Source: Chara braunii | Taxonomy: Eukaryota; Streptophyta; Charophyceae; Charales; Characeae | Length of the DNA stretch: 46,489 nucleotides | Direction of reading: 5' to 3' | Assembly: GCA_003427395.1 (NCBI GenBank) | Contig: BFEA01000469.1 | Span: 846,757-893,245, forward strand | Shown: one piece after another, positions 1 through 10,206 of the stretch | How positions within the stretch are numbered: position 1 is the stretch's first letter | Layout: each line of letters opens with the position of its first letter | The notes under the pieces: model-generated | Told to the model about the DNA's origin: nothing | Seen by the model: only the letters and a program-made list of their open reading frames with translations | Database searches by the model: none | Position numbers and translations under genes: made by a program

Positions 1-40
1 ATATATATATATACATATATATATATGTATTTTTTTGTGA

Positions 41-85
<45 letters not shown>

Positions 86-110
86 ACGATATATATACAT
101 TTTTTAAGGA
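1..110. repeat. AT microsatellite with TGTGACGATATATA units
   Basis: Mostly alternating TA. The block TGTGACGATATATA occurs twice (about 37-50 and 82-95). No gene is visible. The TGTGAC start resembles the LTR tip of the retroelement at 16471, but the similarity is too short to mean much. Confidence 0.85.
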
Positions 111-2400
111 AGTCACACTGTGATTGTGAGAGTGATCATCACATATCTTATTCCTTTTTATATTTATATTCTCTCTGCATCTGCATGACCTATGGAGGTC
201 TTGCGTAATGTTAGGACAGTTTGTATCAAGAACGAGGGCAGATCTCTCTTTACCTTCGCTTTTTATAATTTTTATAGTTGGACGTTGGAGTCCATGGCAG
301 CCGTCAAAGTCAAACCCTTTGATTTCTCTCCAGGCCCTAGATGATGGAACTCGCCTCCAAGGCCACGAGAGCAGACTGCCACCATAGGCCGGAAACTGTG
401 TACCACCCACTGTCCACAGGGTGCAGAAGAGGGCGTGGTTCTCAACCATCTAGGCGGTTGTCTAACATCGAGAGGCTAACCCCTCAAGGCGCGTGTCAGC
501 CGACAATTGAGTGTCGAAGGTGGCCCTCGAGACCTCTGAGAGCCTCGTATTTTGTGGGTGCTACATAACACTTCATCACTGCGACTGCTTGCGTATTCAT
601 GCATGGCTAGTCAATATGACAAATCATGATGCTTGCGTTGCCGCAACATTTATTCAAAGGCTCCCCATGCGATACTCGTCTGATCCACTTAGTAAAAATT
701 ATGGGTCTAGCGTGGAAAAAGAGACTAGGCACGATTTACGCACGAAGTCCGATCATGTTAGTTTTCGTGAGACGTGTCGCGTGGTTAGATTCGACCGTCC
801 TAGTCAACCGGCATAGGATCGCGTTCGAGAGATCAGCGCCTCGGACGACGGTTCGCTCACGGGTCCGATTTGGGCGTTAACCTCGCGTACCCCCTATGCT
901 ACAGCGAACGAAAAATGTCCTCGGTCGGGCCACCTCTACGATTGCACACGGAAAGCCTTCACATGTGGTTCGGTAGCTCGGCGGGGATACGCCCGCCTAA
1001 GGGATGGTAACAACTCCCGCAGGTGGAGGTAAGTTGCACCTCGCGTGGCCCTATCCTATCGTAGGGGTTCGCGAGAGGTATAACTGGCGCACTCGGCCGG
1101 AGCGGCAACGCTCTACGACAAAGTCCTGCAAAAATCCTGCGTAACGCGACCTGGAGGGTCCCCTCTAGGGGATCGATGCGCTCGACATCGTGACCCAGTG
1201 CTTCGTCCATGGCCCTTTAGATAGCTCCGCCCTCTCCTTCCAGATGATCCACATGAAGAATGACGACTCTCAAGGTTGAGCACACTCGACTCCTCACATG
1301 AGAGGACTCTCAAGACAGAACACACTTCCTCACGGTAAGAAGTGTTGAAGAGGGTAGATAAGGCTAGGTGCAACGTACCTCAAAATAGTTGCCCCAAACC
1401 ACAGATATTCTCACCAGATGACCTGATGCCGACTTTGACGACCAATCGCTGCTTCGGCACAACCAGCCTTACACCGTTGTTCCACCTCAGCATCAATCGC
1501 ACATCATATAGTTCTCATCACACTGCGAACACCCACCATTCACCTCATAGCCTTCCATGCGATACCCCTCACCTCCTGGGTCGCCCCGCTTGCCATCGCC
1601 CTCCTCACTACACACTCCCTACGACCGCTTTCACCCACCAGACCGCATGCATGTACCACAAAGGTAGAAGACAAGTGCTAGATAAGCGCAACGTACCACA
1701 GCTCCGATACCAATTGCAAGGAAAATGAGCGATTGCAAACTTCAGAAACCAAGCAGCATCATACACATAAGACCAGACAGTCGTGACGTCGAACCAAAAG
1801 CAGAATTGCAATACGAGTCTCACCAAATAAGAGCACATCAAAAACTCATAAGTGACAATATTGGAATAGTTTCATCATCATCAACAAAGAACCAATGTCG
1901 ACATCCTATCTGGCGCTCTACACCCAGACTACAAATGGCAGATCCTATCTAGCCTATCTAAAATGTCGTTGGTGATGTAAACAGCTCCCCGAACGAGCAG
2001 ATCTTAGCCAATGCCGTTCGCCTCAAGCACCAGGTATGTCTCTCGTATCACTCACAACCTCGATCCCCCACTCACAGATGCCACGTTGCCTGGCGGCCGA
2101 AGGTCAGTCAACCACCCGAAATACGGCGGACGGACCCTTGTGATAATTGCCCAGAGGAAGATTGCCCAGTACTTTCACCAGAGCCATCGGGAAATATTAG
2201 GGGTCGGAGAGAGAACCCTAAAATTCCCCGCGTCAAGTATCAGGACAGACCTTTGAAATCAGCGAGAAGGATCGTCCCGCTTGACGCAGCTAGTACCTAT
2301 TGAACTCGTCCATTGCGGATCTAACTCCGAAGTGGCTAGCCGCGGGACGGTGATATGAGAGTAGGCCTTGAGGTGGCTCTTCTACGACAGCCAATCGACG
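111..2400. other. No recognisable gene; unannotated DNA
   Basis: Short ORFs only (the longest, 1342-1728 on the plus strand, is 128 aa, is rich in His/Thr/Pro and matches no family I know). The phrase GCAACGTACC occurs twice (about 1370 and 1689), so the stretch may be degraded repeat DNA. Apart from the primer-site-like sequence at 1701-1712 I see nothing to annotate. Confidence 0.5.
1701..1712 (-). other. Primer-binding-site-like sequence (initiator tRNA-Met)
   Basis: On the minus strand this reads TGGTATCGGAGC. That is the plant initiator-Met primer site TGGTATCAGAGC with one A-to-G change, and the same variant is found in the retrotransposon PBS at 27904-27916. The adjoining plus-strand sequence starts with TG (TGCAAGG, after a 2-nt spacer), as an LTR end would. 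No gag or pol is recognisable on the far side, so it is at best a relic of another LTR element. Confidence 0.35.
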
Positions 2401-2935
2401 AGGAGAGGGAGTCTCGTATTTGGCTCATTTCAAAGACGAAATTAAAATTGGGAAAGAAAGAATTAAACATAATAAGAGAAGCAAAAACAACGACAATTTT
2501 GCTATTTAATAAAATTTCATTGGAATCTAATTTAATGAATAAATCCTTCATTTTATTATTTCCAATAATAGAATTTAAAACAAGAAAAAAAACTAAAAAT
2601 AATAAAAGGAAAGAAAAACGGAGGAATATTTATTATCTAATTAAATTTGGTCGGAATTTATTTATGATGAAAATTGGTCTTCAATTTTTTTTACTTCTCG
2701 ATGACCGAACTGGAAATGAGAAAGATAATTGAAAATGAAAATAGAAAAGAAAACCAACGATTATTTAATATTTGATTAAATTTTATTTGATTTGATCGCG
2801 ATGGGGTTTTCTCCTGGATTATTTATTTACCCTAATTCTAGCGACTCTCTCTATTGCTCGCTAACCGAGACTACTTATGTGAATTACTTGATTTGCCTGA
2901 TTACTAGCCTCGCCGCGACCTGTGTGATATAAGTG
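2401..2935. other. AT-rich stretch without gene
   Basis: Runs of A and T with no credible coding frame. The 125-aa ORF at 2355-2732 is Lys/Asn/Ile-rich, as expected from A-rich DNA by chance. It may be a relic of an AT-rich transposon, but I could not align it with the inverted repeat element at 5974-7313. Confidence 0.5.
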
Positions 2936-2939
2936 AGTG

Positions 2940-4080
2940 CGGGTTGGATGATCAGTGTGTATGGTTGTTGGGATTATTTTGGGATGGGCCGTGTGGCCGT
3001 ATTATACTATGTGCGGCCGCTGGATCGGTTCGGGCTCGACAATCTGGCTCGGTACTATTACAGGGTTGCGACATTCTATGGTATCCGAGATGCTTCAGAT
3101 TCAGTATTGGACCGACGTCGGTATGATTCAGGTCACACCTATTCGAGACAGGGGTGTCAGGTTCGATTTTGGTTCGGAATTGGTATAGTACGGTGTTCCA
3201 CTTTGGTTTGGTACGGTGCGGCAACAGGTCCATGGCACTCTGGTCCGGGAGAGGTTCGGTGGTTTCATAGGATTGCGGCACTGCACGGTGTTCGGCATTT
3301 TTTCTGGTTCGGTATTGGCTCGACATCGACATGTTTCAAGTTCGGCACAGGATCGGACCTGGTATGATACGATCATTGAGGCGGCATCGGTACGGTCTAC
3401 TTCGGTTCACTGATGAGACAGTCGGGGTGGCCACTAGTTCTGAGTGGCACGGGTAATGGTTCGGTTTCGACACGAAACTGGCACGGTATTGCTCCACTAT
3501 ATAGTGTTCGACATCGGACTGGTTTTGGCAGCGGGTGTTGGGAACGATTACTTCAGAGCTAATAATTGGTTTGGTGTTGGTGCGGCACGCATGCTGCTTG
3601 GAACAATGAATAATCTGGTCTGGAAGCTGCCGCGGATTCAACATCATTCCTTCGATACTAACTCCGCTCTACGGCGGCCAGGTTGCGAAGGCAGACACGG
3701 AACTGGTCACGGGTCCGATAATGCTTGACGCGGGTATTTTGTGTCGTTTACTGTGGTACCCCCTTCAAAATTGCTACGTGGATCGGATCAACTGCTGACG
3801 CAATATTATTTATCTGGATATGGCAGGTAAAATGCTTGCTAGGGGCCTGTAATGGGAGGGTCCTGGTACAGGAATCGATTTGGTAACACTGTTGGATCTG
3901 CAACCGCTGCTGCTATTCCTGCGTGGGTTTTCTGGTGTCGGCCTGATATTGCAGATATGGATCACATCAGGCCTGTAGCGTGGGACTGCAAACGGCCACA
4001 CGACAGGACTGCGGAGAGCACTGAATTGGGACCGTGAGGCGGGACCCGATGAGCACCAGGTCCGGTAAAGGGGCCACGAG
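2940..4080. repeat. Degenerate G/T-rich repeat (GGTTCGG / GGTACGG words)
   Basis: Strong strand asymmetry, with many variants of GGTTCGG, GGTACGG, TTCGGTATTGG and GACATCGACATG. No exact period can be read by eye. Several overlapping ORFs exist on both strands (for example 2933-3367 and the reverse 2952-3332), which is typical of compositionally biased repeat DNA and not of genes. Interpreted as an old minisatellite or a decayed repeat family. Confidence 0.45.
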
Positions 4081-5359
4081 GCCGGACCAGGTTCTAAAAA
4101 CCCTGGGTACCGCTGAGCAGTGGGGTGCGAATTGATAAGGGTTGCGCACCATACAGGATATAGGGAAGGCTGGTCCCAGTAAACAGGGTTTTTTTCTTGA
4201 CTTTCGCTGGCTCGGCGTGCAAGGCGTACGCTGCCCTCAGCTTGATTGGAACGGAGAGCGTGCGAGGTGTACCCAGTCCCTATTGGAGGCTGACTGGACA
4301 CGTACGGACGTCATGCCTGGCGTGTTCCGCCCACAACACAGCTCGGTTCAGAACAGGGAAAGGCATGATCACGGGGAGAAAGAGGGGGATTCAGATTGCG
4401 AGGGAAGACAGGCGAGCCAGGCGTTCTCAGCCCTCGCTACAGAATGTAGGGGACTTGGGCGATCGGGGAGTGATCAGAGAAGGGAGATTGGGGGTAATGT
4501 GCCAGGAGTGCGCAACCACTTTGAGATTGTTCTCGGAAGGGTGTGTACAACGTGCTCAACGCCGGAGCCGAAGGGGTAACTCACAAATACTGTTTGAGAG
4601 GAGAGGCAAGAGACAAGTGGGGGTACACGCGAGGGGGCGTACGCGGTGATCTCAAAGACGCTTCGCAGCCCGAGCTGAGGCGGAACAGAGAGGGGCGCCT
4701 GATGTCCCTCATGGGGCGGGCTGATCACATTGGCACAGAGGAATCTCAACTACTGCTATGGTGAGGAAAGGAACTTTCGGGGATAGTGGAGGAGCAAACT
4801 TGGACGGGTGTCCGACAGGCTCAGGGTGGGTGCTTGGGCGCTCGAGCGAGACCTACTCTTGGGCCTCGGTAAGCGGTCCTGCTCGTCCGAGAAAGAACGA
4901 GGGAGACTATCTGAAGTGAAACGCGCAACCTTGAGCAGCTATCCCAGCTGGTAACTTTCGAATATGGGCGGAAGGGGGAACAGACTCACGGTCGCTTGTG
5001 TTCAAGACGAGTACGTGTCTGGATATCTCGCGCAGAGTACCCTTGAGGCTCTCGGAGAATCTCATAAAGGAGAAAGTAGTTCGGTAATTGATATGTGAGT
5101 GTCACAGTTCGAAGGTGAATCACAATCGGGACACTTAATAACTGAGTTTAATCCGGGAATCGGCAGCCGCGAATGGTCCGGATAACGAGGTAACTCGACT
5201 GGCCTGAATATTTATGGGCGACCCGAAACGCAGAAGAGAGTGGTAAGAGAGAAATGGGGTGAATGTGTGGTCAAGAGAGACAACGAGTCAGCGGTACGGA
5301 GGGGAAAGGGAGAGGAAAAGAAGGTCAGAGAAAGTGAGTGGTGGTTTAACAGTTCCTTT
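4081..5359. other. Purine-rich unannotated DNA
   Basis: G/A-rich on the plus strand. The ORFs (4142-4579, 4197-4649) overlap in different frames and resemble no known family. No convincing inverted repeats, RNA genes or splice-delimited exons were seen. Confidence 0.4.
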
Positions 5360-5890
5360 AAATTGGACCACTATGCACAATCGAGCCATTATGGCTCGTA
5401 GTTAACTTCCCTGAAGAGTGTGAAACGAGCCTCGTTTGGGCCGCGCTTACTTTACCTGAACACTGTGGATCGAGCAGTGGCGCTTGCTTACTCTTTTTGA
5501 TTGCTATGAATCGCGCTTCGTTTGGACTAGAGATTACCCTTCTTGGTTGGTCGAGCTCTGTTTGGGTACGCGTTGTTGATCACAGGAAATGAACCTTGGT
5601 TCCGGGCCAATGCAAATCAAGCCCTGACTGCAGGTATGTGGACAAAACCACCGAAACCGTATCATTGGACAGAAATATGAACGGCGAGAGGATCTCTTGG
5701 ATCTGAGTTGTGCTGATCGGAGACAGAGGATGAAACGAGCCTCGTTAGGCTCGGTCTTAGTCTTTCAGGTCGCTGTAAAATGAGCCTTGATTGACTCGCG
5801 TCTACTCTTTCTGATTACTGACGGTTTTGGCCCGAAGTTACCTTACCTGAACACTGTGGATCGAGCATTTGCGCTTGCTTAATAAAAGTT
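5360..5890. repeat. Degenerate ~43-bp tandem repeat with hairpin-forming units
   Basis: Units start near 5382, 5426, 5470, 5512 and 5549, and again near 5735, 5778, 5820 and 5861, giving a period of about 37-44 bp. A typical unit holds CGAGCC, a short spacer, GGCTCG, then TTACTCTTTCTGA or TTACCTGAACACTGTGGA. Two units form perfect hairpins (5382-5398: CGAGCC-ATTAT-GGCTCG; about 5735-5753: CGAGCC-TCGTTA-GGCTCG). A longer segment containing ACCTGAACACTGTGGATCGA recurs near 5455 and 5843. The middle, about 5590-5725, is too degraded to phase. Confidence 0.6.
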
Positions 5891-5973
5891 GAGTAAGGGA
5901 GTTAACGAACGCAAGTGAAAGAGAGAGACTGCGCCAACAGAAATAGAAAGGGGAAGTGAGAGAGACAGACTCC

Positions 5974-7313
5974 ATTTAAAATATTTCATGAATTTATTTA
6001 GACTTTCATTTCATCTCTAACATGCAGTTTAAATAAGAAGGGATACCCTACTCTTGGAATTAAAGTTTTCAAGTACGACGAAAAATTTAAAAATTTGAAT
6101 GACATTTTTTAAGATGGAATGAAATTTTAAAATTTAGAACGTAGTTTTACTATAGAACGATTTTTTAATTCGGGGAATTTTTTCTGTTGTTTGGCTGCTA
6201 TGGTCGCTAGCATGTAATTTACCTATGGTAAATACCTGATATCTGTCTTGACAAACCACTCTTAGCAGGTTTCAATTGGATCACATATACACACACACAC
6301 AAATACACTTTAGTGTGTACAATTTGTTGAGACTAGTAAACTGACTCAGAGTCTTAAATTAACCCCTCAAAGACGAAAATATTTAATTATGTCAGACATT
6401 TGGTACGTGCGTTTTTATTTTTCCTTTGTTTCAATATTTATAAATAATTTAACTACCTTCCCAAAACACCTTTTAAGTTATCGTGAAGCCACTTGATACC
6501 CTTCAAATTGTGGATTAGTTATTTCTAAAACGATGATTGATTTTTTTGTTACCAATTCTTATGTAAAGGCTCGTTCAATTGTACCCTTGCTGCATGTTAT
6601 ATTCACTACTACTTCCCACCGAGGATTTTGAAAAAAAAATATACATTCACTTTACTCTTTATTATTGTTGCATTAACTCTAACGAGTTTTTTATCATTGT
6701 GCACTTTGTCCTCGTAAATGCGTTGCAAAAGGTGGTCTTCAGTTTTATTAAAATGCTAACTCTAATTCCATATTGTTCGCTCATTTTGCCATCGTCCTTA
6801 ATTTCCTTCTCCTCTCTCCCCTTTCCTTTTTCTCCTTTGTTCCGACTCACTCTTTCTCTATGTTTCTTTCATGTCTTTGTTTGATGCATATATTCACCGC
6901 TATCTTTCCTCTTATGTTTAAATAATTCTGATCTCTACAGTACTTTGGCAGAGACACTTCATCCTCATGTAATATGTAGAAGCTGCGACTCGCCCTACGT
7001 ACACTTTGTGGTGGTATTGACTTCCCTCATTCTTCTCCTACCCCCTTACCCCCCTACCCCCCAAAAGTAAAACAACAACAACAAATATCATCCCTACACC
7101 ATAATTTTTTTTCAGAATTAAATAATCATTCTATAGAAAAAATATATTCTAAATTTAAAATTTTCATTCCATCTTGAAAAATGTCATTCCAGTTTTAAAA
7201 TTTTTCGTCTTACTTGAAAACTTTCCTTCCAAGAATAGGGTATCCCTTCTTATTTGAAGTGCATGCTAGAGATGAAATGAAAGTCTTAATGGGTTTATGA
7301 AATATTTTAATTC
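5974..7313. mobile_element. Element with long terminal inverted repeats (non-autonomous)
   Basis: The left arm 5974-6141 and the right arm 7147-7313 are reverse complements of each other, at roughly 85-90% by eye. Shared landmarks include GACTTTCATTTCATCTCTA, AAATAAGAAGGGATACCCTA and GTTTTCAAGTA. The ~1-kb interior is AT-rich and holds no transposase: the largest ORF (6579-6884, 101 aa) is a Phe/Leu/Ser-rich chance frame. The structure fits a non-autonomous DNA transposon or foldback element. No clear target-site duplication was found, so the ends are approximate. Confidence 0.65.
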
Positions 7314-7690
7314 AACTATCATTCTATATATGGATTTTCAGTCATAAATAGGTTAATCCAATCTAAGTTAGAAGCTGCGTAGCACACCGAACATGTTCGG
7401 AAGTTTTCCGAACGTCCGAACACGTTCGGCCGTTAGCCCGAACGGGAAGCAAACGCGTTCGCACGAACGACTTTTGGAGGCCTGTGAACGCGTTCGCCCA
7501 GCGGGCGTTACCGGCCTCTGAGGGTCTGGGGGGTCCTTGGGGCCGTAAGGGGGGTGTTTTGGGGGCAGGGTTAGGCATGCGGCCTGGGGGAAAGGGGCAG
7601 CCGGGTCCCTTGTTCGAATTCGAATGAACAATCGGGCTGCCCCGCCGCTCGTCCCCACGCAGCTTTCTCCAACGGAGCATCGAACCCCCG
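7314..7690. other. Spacer with clustered CGAAC-GTTCG palindromes
   Basis: No gene is visible. From 7387 to about 7510 there are repeated palindromes: CCGAACATGTTCGG (7387-7400), CCGAACACGTTCGG (7416-7429), and two ACGCGTTCG copies near 7452 and 7498. A G-rich run follows at 7525-7600. Confidence 0.55.
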
Positions 7691-7890
7691 GGTAGGTGTG
7701 CCTCCTCCTCCCCTCCTCCTCCTCCTTCTTCTCCTCCTCCGCCATATCTTCTTCTTCTTCTTCTTCTTCCTTTTTTTTTCTTCGTTTTTCCAACTTTTTT
7801 TCTCTTTCTTTTCTAACTTTTTCAAGTTTCTTCAAGTTTCTTCCTCTTCGAATCTTTTTTTTTTTCTTCTCCTGCTTCTTCTTTGTCTTC

Positions 7891-7922
<32 letters not shown>

Positions 7923-8405
7923 CTTCTTCTTCTTCTTCTTCTTCTTCTTCTTCTTCGTCGTCGTCGTTGTCGTCGTCGTCGTCGCTCTCTCCTCCTCCTC
8001 CTCCTCCTCCTCCTCCTCCTCCTCCTCCTCTTNGTCGTCGTCGCCGCCCAACCCTCCTCCTCCTCCTCCTCCTCCTCCTCCTCCTCCTCCTCCTCCTCTT
8101 CCTTCTCCTTCTCCTCCTCCTCCTCCTCCTCCTCCTCTTCTACCTCCTCCTCTTCTTCTTCTTCTTCTCTTCTTTTTCTCTTCTTCTTCTTCTTCTTCTT
8201 CTTCTTCTTCTTCTTCTTCTTCTTCTTCTTTGAAGTCGTCGTCGTCGCCGCCCAACCCTCCTCCTCCTCCTCCTCCTCCTGCTCTTCCTCCTCCTCCTCC
8301 TCCTCCTCACCCTCCTCCTCCCCCACCTCCTTCTCCTCCCTATCTTCTTCTTCGTCTTCTTCTTCTTCTTCTTCTTCTTCTTCTTCTTCTTCTTCTTCTT
8401 CTTCT
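7691..8405. repeat. TTC/TCC trinucleotide microsatellite block
   Basis: Almost pure pyrimidine on the plus strand, alternating tracts of TTC and TCC with a few GTC interruptions and one N at 8033. The segment GTCGTCGTCGCCGCCCAACCC occurs twice (ends near 8050 and 8255), so the block itself has been duplicated. The very long ORFs here (poly-Ser, poly-Pro, poly-Glu on the other strand) are translation artefacts of the repeat. Confidence 0.95.
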
Positions 8406-8780
8406 CTGTCTATATGTTTATCTATCTGACTGTCTGTCGTTCTGTCTGTTCGTATGTCTGTCTGTCTGGCTGTCTGTCTGTCTGGCTGTCTGGGTGGCTG
8501 GCTAGCTGGCTGGCTTGCTGACTCTCTGTCTGCCTGTCGTTCTGTCTGTCTGTCGTTCTGTTTGTCGTTCTGTCTGTCTGTCTGTTTGTCTTGCTGTCTG
8601 TTTGTCTTGCTGTCTGTTTGTTCGTGTCTGTCTGTTTTTCTGTCTATCTATCTGTCTTTCTGTCTATCTGTCTACCTTGTTGTCTGTCTGTTTGTCTGTT
8701 TTTCTGTCTGTTTGTCCGTGTCTACGTGTATGTCTGTCTTTCTGTCTGTCTATCTGTCTTTCTATTTGACTGTCTAACTT

Positions 8781-8814
<34 letters not shown>

Positions 8815-8832
8815 CCCTCCTCCTCCTCACCC
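8406..8832. repeat. TGTC/CTGT tetranucleotide array, first block
   Basis: Degenerate CTGT repeats with scattered substitutions. The frames reading Cys-Leu-Ser-Val over and over are artefacts of the 4-bp period. Confidence 0.95.
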
Positions 8833-8833
8833 G

Positions 8834-9035
8834 ACGTAGAGCGGTGCCATGTCAGCACGCTTCATTTTTATTTTTTTTTTTCCTTCTTTGTCTTCGGCAC
8901 GGGTTACGCTGACGTGCCATCTCGCCTGCCTTCTCTTGTCGTTTGGTTATGCAGGACAAGCAGCTGGCACATCAGCAGTTCCCACGTCAATAGCTGGCAC
9001 ATTAACACCTGCCACGTCAGTTGGCACATCAGCAA
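8834..9035. repeat. Island of TGCCACGTCAGC-like motifs between tetranucleotide arrays
   Basis: Seven or so variants of TGGCACATCAGC / TGCCACGTCAG / GCTGACGTGCCA lie within 200 bp (near 8847, 8909, 8969, 8983, 8995, 9010 and 9022). Several carry the ACGT core that plant bZIP factors bind. Blocks of this motif are a known type of plant repeat, so binding is inference only. Confidence 0.55.
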
Positions 9036-9500
9036 CTGTCTGTCTCTCTGTCTGTTTGTGTGTCTATCTATCTTTCTGTTTGTCTGTTTGTTTGTTTGTC
9101 TGTCTGTCTGTTTGTCTTTCTCTCTATCTGCCTGTCTGTGCATGCGTGTTTGTCTGTTTGTCTTTCTTTCTCTCTGTCCGCCTGTCCGTGTATGCGTGTC
9201 TGTCTGTCTGTCTGTTTGGCTGTATGTCTGTCTGTCTGTTTGTGTGTGTGTGTGTTTGTCTGTCCCCTCCTCCTCCTCCTCCTTTACCATATCTTCTTCT
9301 TGTTATTTCTCCTTCGCCATGTCCGCGTCTGTCTGTCTGTCTATCCCCTCCTCCTCCCCCTGCTTTGCCATGTCTGTGTGTGTGTGTGTTTGTTTGTCTG
9401 TCTATGTGGTTGTCTGTCTGTTTGTCTATTTGTGTGTCTGTTTGTGTTGTTGGTTGTCTGTCTGTCACTCTGCCATATGTTTGTGTGTCTCATGACTCTC
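9036..9500. repeat. TGTC/CTGT tetranucleotide array, second block
   Basis: Same 4-bp repeat as the first block, interrupted by TCC-rich islands at 9264-9365 and by TG dinucleotides near 9241 and 9374. It encodes nothing credible. Confidence 0.9.
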
Positions 9501-9549
9501 ATCTCGAATGCTCTCGTTGTTTGCAATATGACAAAGACTGCTTTAATTT

Positions 9550-9760
9550 TGAATGAGCGGGGTGGGGGTGGGGGTGTGGGGGGGGGTTGGATGGTCGGGG
9601 GCAGGGAGGGTATGATGTGAACCTGTGCCTGCTGCAGCAACCAGTGGTTGGACGGGGTAGTGGCGGGGTGGTGGCTGCCGCTTCCCACAACCATTCTTCT
9701 CCCCCCCCCCCTTCCCCCCCAAATGTTGGGAACCTCCCCCCCTACGCAGGTTAGAAGATA
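9550..9760. other. G-run and C-run pair
   Basis: G-rich runs at about 9558-9605 and C-runs at about 9700-9745 face each other across 100 bp, so the strands could form G-quadruplex or hairpin structures. No gene. Confidence 0.5.
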
Positions 9761-9774
9761 TTTCTTGTAGTAGA

Positions 9775-9990
9775 ATGCAAATTTAATTAAGATATTTCAT
9801 AAACTCGTCCCGACTTTCATTCCATCTTAAACAAATCGATGTAGTTGGAAGTGAAAACTCATTTTTAGACGAAAACTTGTCAAATAAAACTGAAAATTTT
9901 AGAATTTGACAAACATTGGAAATGATAATTTTAAAATATGACGGATTTTAAAAAAATAGATTTTTTTTCATCTTTCATTTCTTGTGGGAA
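9775..9990 (+). repeat. AT-rich relic resembling an arm of the 5974-7313 element
   Basis: The string ATATTTCATAAACTCG...GACTTTCATTCCATCT matches the order of words in the left arm of the inverted repeat element (ATATTTCATGAA...GACTTTCATTTCATCT), followed by the same kind of AATTTTA/GACAAA phrases. It is probably a decayed second copy of the same repeat family; the alignment is by eye and partial. Confidence 0.35.
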
Positions 9991-10039
9991 TTTTTATGTT
10001 GTATGACCTTTGATATGTTCGACGTATTCAACCTCAAGG

Positions 10040-10074
<35 letters not shown>
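10040..10074. repeat. (CT)n microsatellite
   Basis: Pure CT run, with a shorter CT run 15 bp downstream. It lies about 130 bp upstream of the 5' break of the LINE fragment. Confidence 0.95.
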
Positions 10075-10077
<3 letters not shown>

Positions 10078-10206
10078 TCCTTGTTTCTCTCTCTCTTTGT
10101 ACATAAAGGGGCCTCTTACCAGGTGGTGGGTATGAGCACCTTGGATTGAATTGAAACGGCCAGAGGGCCCAATTGCAAACAACAGGCAAAACGACATATC
10201 ATGACA

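Noticed and set aside
2933-3647. Gly/Trp/Tyr-rich ORFs in the G/T-rich region
   Set aside because: Several overlapping frames on both strands are open; composition explains them.
5360-5890. CRISPR-like array
   Set aside because: Repeats are diverged, contiguous and lack unique spacers; the sequence is eukaryotic.
7387-7429. Bacterial LexA/SOS box (GAAC...GTTC)
   Set aside because: Spacing is two bases, not that of an SOS box, and nothing else in the window is bacterial.
7696-8505. Very long Ser/Pro/Leu or Glu/Lys ORFs on both strands
   Set aside because: They are translations of TTC/TCC microsatellites; every frame is open because the repeat lacks stops.
8454-9620. Cys-Leu-Ser-Val repeat proteins (up to 235 aa) and their reverse-strand Thr/Asp/Arg partners
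   Set aside because: They come from the 4-bp TGTC repeat read in frame; same pattern in all frames.
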